The position numbers were made by a program, and so were the translations under genes. From contig JAJZRD010000189.1 of assembly GCA_021845945.1 (NCBI GenBank), positions 1-7,604 of the forward strand: a DNA stretch of 7,604 nt, given 5' to 3'. A model generated the notes under the pieces. It made no database searches and was not told the origin of the DNA. It saw only the letters and a list, made by a program, of their open reading frames with translations. Shown one piece after another: positions 5,736-7,604 of this stretch. Every line of letters starts with the position of its first letter. Position 1 is the first letter of the stretch. This DNA is from Chloroflexota bacterium. Its GTDB lineage: Bacteria > Chloroflexota > UBA6077.

Positions 5736-7475
5736 ATGGCTACCGAGGAACATGGCGACCTGCTCAGGAAACTGGAATCCTCACTGGATCGGAGGGACTT
5801 TCTCAAGCTGCTGTCGGCCCTGGGGCTTACCGCCGGGGCAGGCCCGCTGCTGGCCGGATGCCAGTCCACGCCCTCGGCACCCGCGCCTGCCGCGACTGGT
5901 GCCCCCGCGGCGCAGGCCCCCGCTCAGCCTGCGGCAACCGCTGGTGCTGTCGCCGCCCCGGCGGGCACTCCAAAGCGTGGCGGTACACTGAAGATTCCGG
6001 TCACAGCCGACGTCAACCCCTGGCCGCCCATCGGGCTGATCCAGAACCTGATAGTGAACAAGTCCATCTTCAACGGCCTGGTGCGCTACAGTCCGGCCGA
6101 CTGGACCCCTCAACCGGATCTGGCCGAGAAGTGGGAGATCTCCAAGGACGGCCTGACCTGGACCTTCTACCTGCGCAAGGGGGTCAGCTGGCACGACGGC
6201 AAGCCCTTCACGGCCGACGACGTCAAGTGGTCCCTGGAGATGTACGCCGACGAGAAGGTGAACAGCATCCTGCGGGGCAACCTGGCGCCGATAAACAAGA
6301 TCGAGGTGGTCGATCCTACCACGGTTAAGGTCTCGACCAAGGAGCCCTACTCGGCCCTGATCGAGCTGCTGGGCTACCTGACCTTCATGCTGCCGAAGCA
6401 TCTGCTGGAAGGGCAGAAGTTCGACCCCAGCACCTTCCCCCAGGACTTCATCAAGAAGCCGATCGGGACCGGTCCCTTCAAGTTCCAGGAGAACGTGCCT
6501 GGCGACCACGTGACCGTGATTGCCAACGAGAGCTACCACGAGGGCAGGCCCTACCTGGACTCGGTCATCTTCAAGATCGTCCGCGACCTCAACTCCACCG
6601 TAGCTCAGGTCAAGACGGGGGAGCTGGACCTGGCCTTCCCCACCGTTGCCCAGCTGGCGGCCCTGCAGGGGGCGCCCAACCTCAACATCATCGAACGGGG
6701 CGTGCCGGAGTTCCGCTTCTTCGGCATGAACTACAAGCACCCCCAGTTCGGCAAGTGGTTCAGCGACAAGAAGGTGCGGCAGGCGCTGGCCTACGCCATC
6801 AACTCCGAGGGGATCATGCAGCAGGTGGCCCAGGGCAAGGCCCAGCGCAGCAATGGTCCCATCGCCCCGGCCTTCAAGAGCTGGTACGTCAAGGAGGCCC
6901 CGACCTTCGCCTACGATCCAGCGAAGGCGAAGCAGATGTTGGCCGATCTCGGCTTCAAGCCTGGCTCCGACGGCATCCTGGCCAAAGACGGGCAGAAGTT
7001 CGCCTTCACCTTCTTCGTGGACCAGGGACAGCCGGAGCGGCAGCAGACCTCCCTGATCGTCCAGCAGAATCTGAAGGACATCGGCATGGACGTCCAGCTG
7101 GAGGCGCTGGAGTTCAACGACTTCATGAAGCGGGAGCGAGTGACCAAGGAGTTCACGGCCGTCTGCTTCTACTACATGATGCCCACGACGCCGGCCCTAC
7201 ACTCCTACTGGAGCACGGGCGGCTCGACCAACGAGTGGGGCTATTCCAATCCCGAGGTCGACCAACTGTTCAAGGATGGGCTGAAGGAGTTCGACGACGC
7301 CAAGCGCCACGAGATCTACAAGAAGGCCTACACCATGCTCGCCGACGAGCAGCCCGTGATCTTCCTCTACCATCCCAACGAGCTGCAGGCGATCAACAAG
7401 AGGGTGAAGGGCTTTGCGAAGACCCACTACCGTGACGCCCTGGTGTACCTCAACAAGGTTTGGATCGAGGGCTAG
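5736..7475 (+). CDS. ABC transporter family-5 solute-binding lipoprotein, Tat-exported
   Basis: A 579-residue extracytoplasmic substrate-binding protein of the SBP_bac_5 (oligopeptide/dipeptide/nickel) family. The N-terminus has a twin-arginine signal (DRRDFLKLL, R19-R20), a hydrophobic stretch and a lipobox L39-A40-G41-C42, so it should be exported folded and lipid-anchored at C42. An Ala/Pro/Thr-rich linker (43-84) precedes the domain, which begins KRGGTLKI. Family marks are DLAEKWEISKDGLTWTFYLR near residue 128, GVSWHDGKPFTADDVKWSLE, and GTGPFKF at 244-250, followed by the usual DPAKAKQMLADLGF segment; length is normal. The ATG at 5736 follows AAGGGGG by five bases; the in-frame GTG at 5721 has no ribosome binding site. 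The M28 peptidase lies upstream on the same strand, with a 164-base gap containing the palindrome. No permease or ATPase gene follows, so it is an orphan here or is encoded away from its transporter. Peptide binding is the family default, not proven; many members bind sugars or other solutes. Confidence 0.95.
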   Translation: MATEEHGDLLRKLESSLDRRDFLKLLSALGLTAGAGPLLAGCQSTPSAPAPAATGAPAAQAPAQPAATAGAVAAPAGTPKRGGTLKIPVTADVNPWPPIGLIQNLIVNKSIFNGLVRYSPADWTPQPDLAEKWEISKDGLTWTFYLRKGVSWHDGKPFTADDVKWSLEMYADEKVNSILRGNLAPINKIEVVDPTTVKVSTKEPYSALIELLGYLTFMLPKHLLEGQKFDPSTFPQDFIKKPIGTGPFKFQENVPGDHVTVIANESYHEGRPYLDSVIFKIVRDLNSTVAQVKTGELDLAFPTVAQLAALQGAPNLNIIERGVPEFRFFGMNYKHPQFGKWFSDKKVRQALAYAINSEGIMQQVAQGKAQRSNGPIAPAFKSWYVKEAPTFAYDPAKAKQMLADLGFKPGSDGILAKDGQKFAFTFFVDQGQPERQQTSLIVQQNLKDIGMDVQLEALEFNDFMKRERVTKEFTAVCFYYMMPTTPALHSYWSTGGSTNEWGYSNPEVDQLFKDGLKEFDDAKRHEIYKKAYTMLADEQPVIFLYHPNELQAINKRVKGFAKTHYRDALVYLNKVWIEG

Positions 7476-7487
7476 GGGCAATACGGT

Positions 7488-7604
7488 TCACTTAAGGTCC
7501 CGGACAGCCTCCCGGTAGGCAAAGGGCGGCTCGGGCTTCATCACCAGCAACGGCACAGTGGTGCGGTGGAAGACCGCAACCGCCTCCCGGAAGGGAACGG
7601 ACGG
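7488..7604 (-). CDS. C-terminal end of an unidentified leftward gene (partial)
   Basis: The leftward strand carries an open frame from the window edge to a TGA at 7488-7490, giving 38 residues: PFREAVAVFHRTTVPLLVMK, then PEPPFAYREAVRDLK at the end. The mixed composition, a hydrophobic strand (VPLLVM) and the G/C third-position pattern look coding. The start lies outside the window. I do not recognise the family; the HRTTVPLLVMK stretch vaguely recalls the end of universal stress proteins but is too short to call. It converges on the binding-protein gene with only 12 bases between the stop codons and no visible terminator. Confidence 0.6.
   Translation of the reverse strand, partial: PSVPFREAVAVFHRTTVPLLVMKPEPPFAYREAVRDLK

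Noticed and set aside
5781..6740. 319-codon leftward open frame opposite the binding protein
   Set aside because: No family features; the sense strand encodes a textbook Tat lipoprotein binding protein.

Overview
The window is GC-rich (well above 60% by eye) with strong G/C third-position bias and Shine-Dalgarno-led starts, so it is bacterial. A Tat-exported lipoprotein binding protein with a long Ala/Pro/Thr linker, a PocR-domain regulator and patchy single-gene transcription units would fit a Chloroflexota-type or related Terrabacteria genome. That placement is inference from style, not from a marker gene. I see no tRNA, rRNA, CRISPR array, transposase or integrase.

Layout, left to right. 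(1) 1-1499: a leftward gene for a one-component regulator (excisionase-type helix-turn-helix plus a cysteine-bearing PocR sensory domain) is divergent from a rightward gene for a small cysteine-rich protein I do not recognise. The 226-base gap between them holds a short inverted repeat and an extended -10 promoter candidate. (2) 1504-3314: an intact aldo/keto reductase gene lies between two broken genes. On the left is a leftward ClC chloride-channel remnant and on the right a rightward M20 (tripeptidase-like) peptidase remnant. Each remnant consists of two recognisable family segments joined in different frames with the middle missing. (3) 3311-5571: a consensus-like sigma-70 promoter (TTGACA, 17-base spacer, TACATT) is followed by about 430 bases of hairpin-rich untranslated leader and then a cytoplasmic M28 metallopeptidase with an altered active-site motif. 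(4) 5572-5735: a gap dominated by a 69-base REPIN-like palindrome. (5) 5736-7475: a Tat/lipoprotein family-5 (peptide/oligopeptide-type) ABC solute-binding protein, with no permease genes beside it. (6) 7488-7604: the C-terminal end of a convergent leftward gene.

The likely functional theme of the right half is peptide or amide capture (the binding lipoprotein) and intracellular hydrolysis (the M28 enzyme; the dead M20 gene may once have served a similar role). The left half is a sensor-regulator with a candidate target gene facing it. The observations most worth checking are the long structured leader of the M28 gene, the missing catalytic glutamate pair in the M28 enzyme, the REPIN-like palindrome, and the regulator/cysteine-rich-protein pair. 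None of these is proof of a new system.
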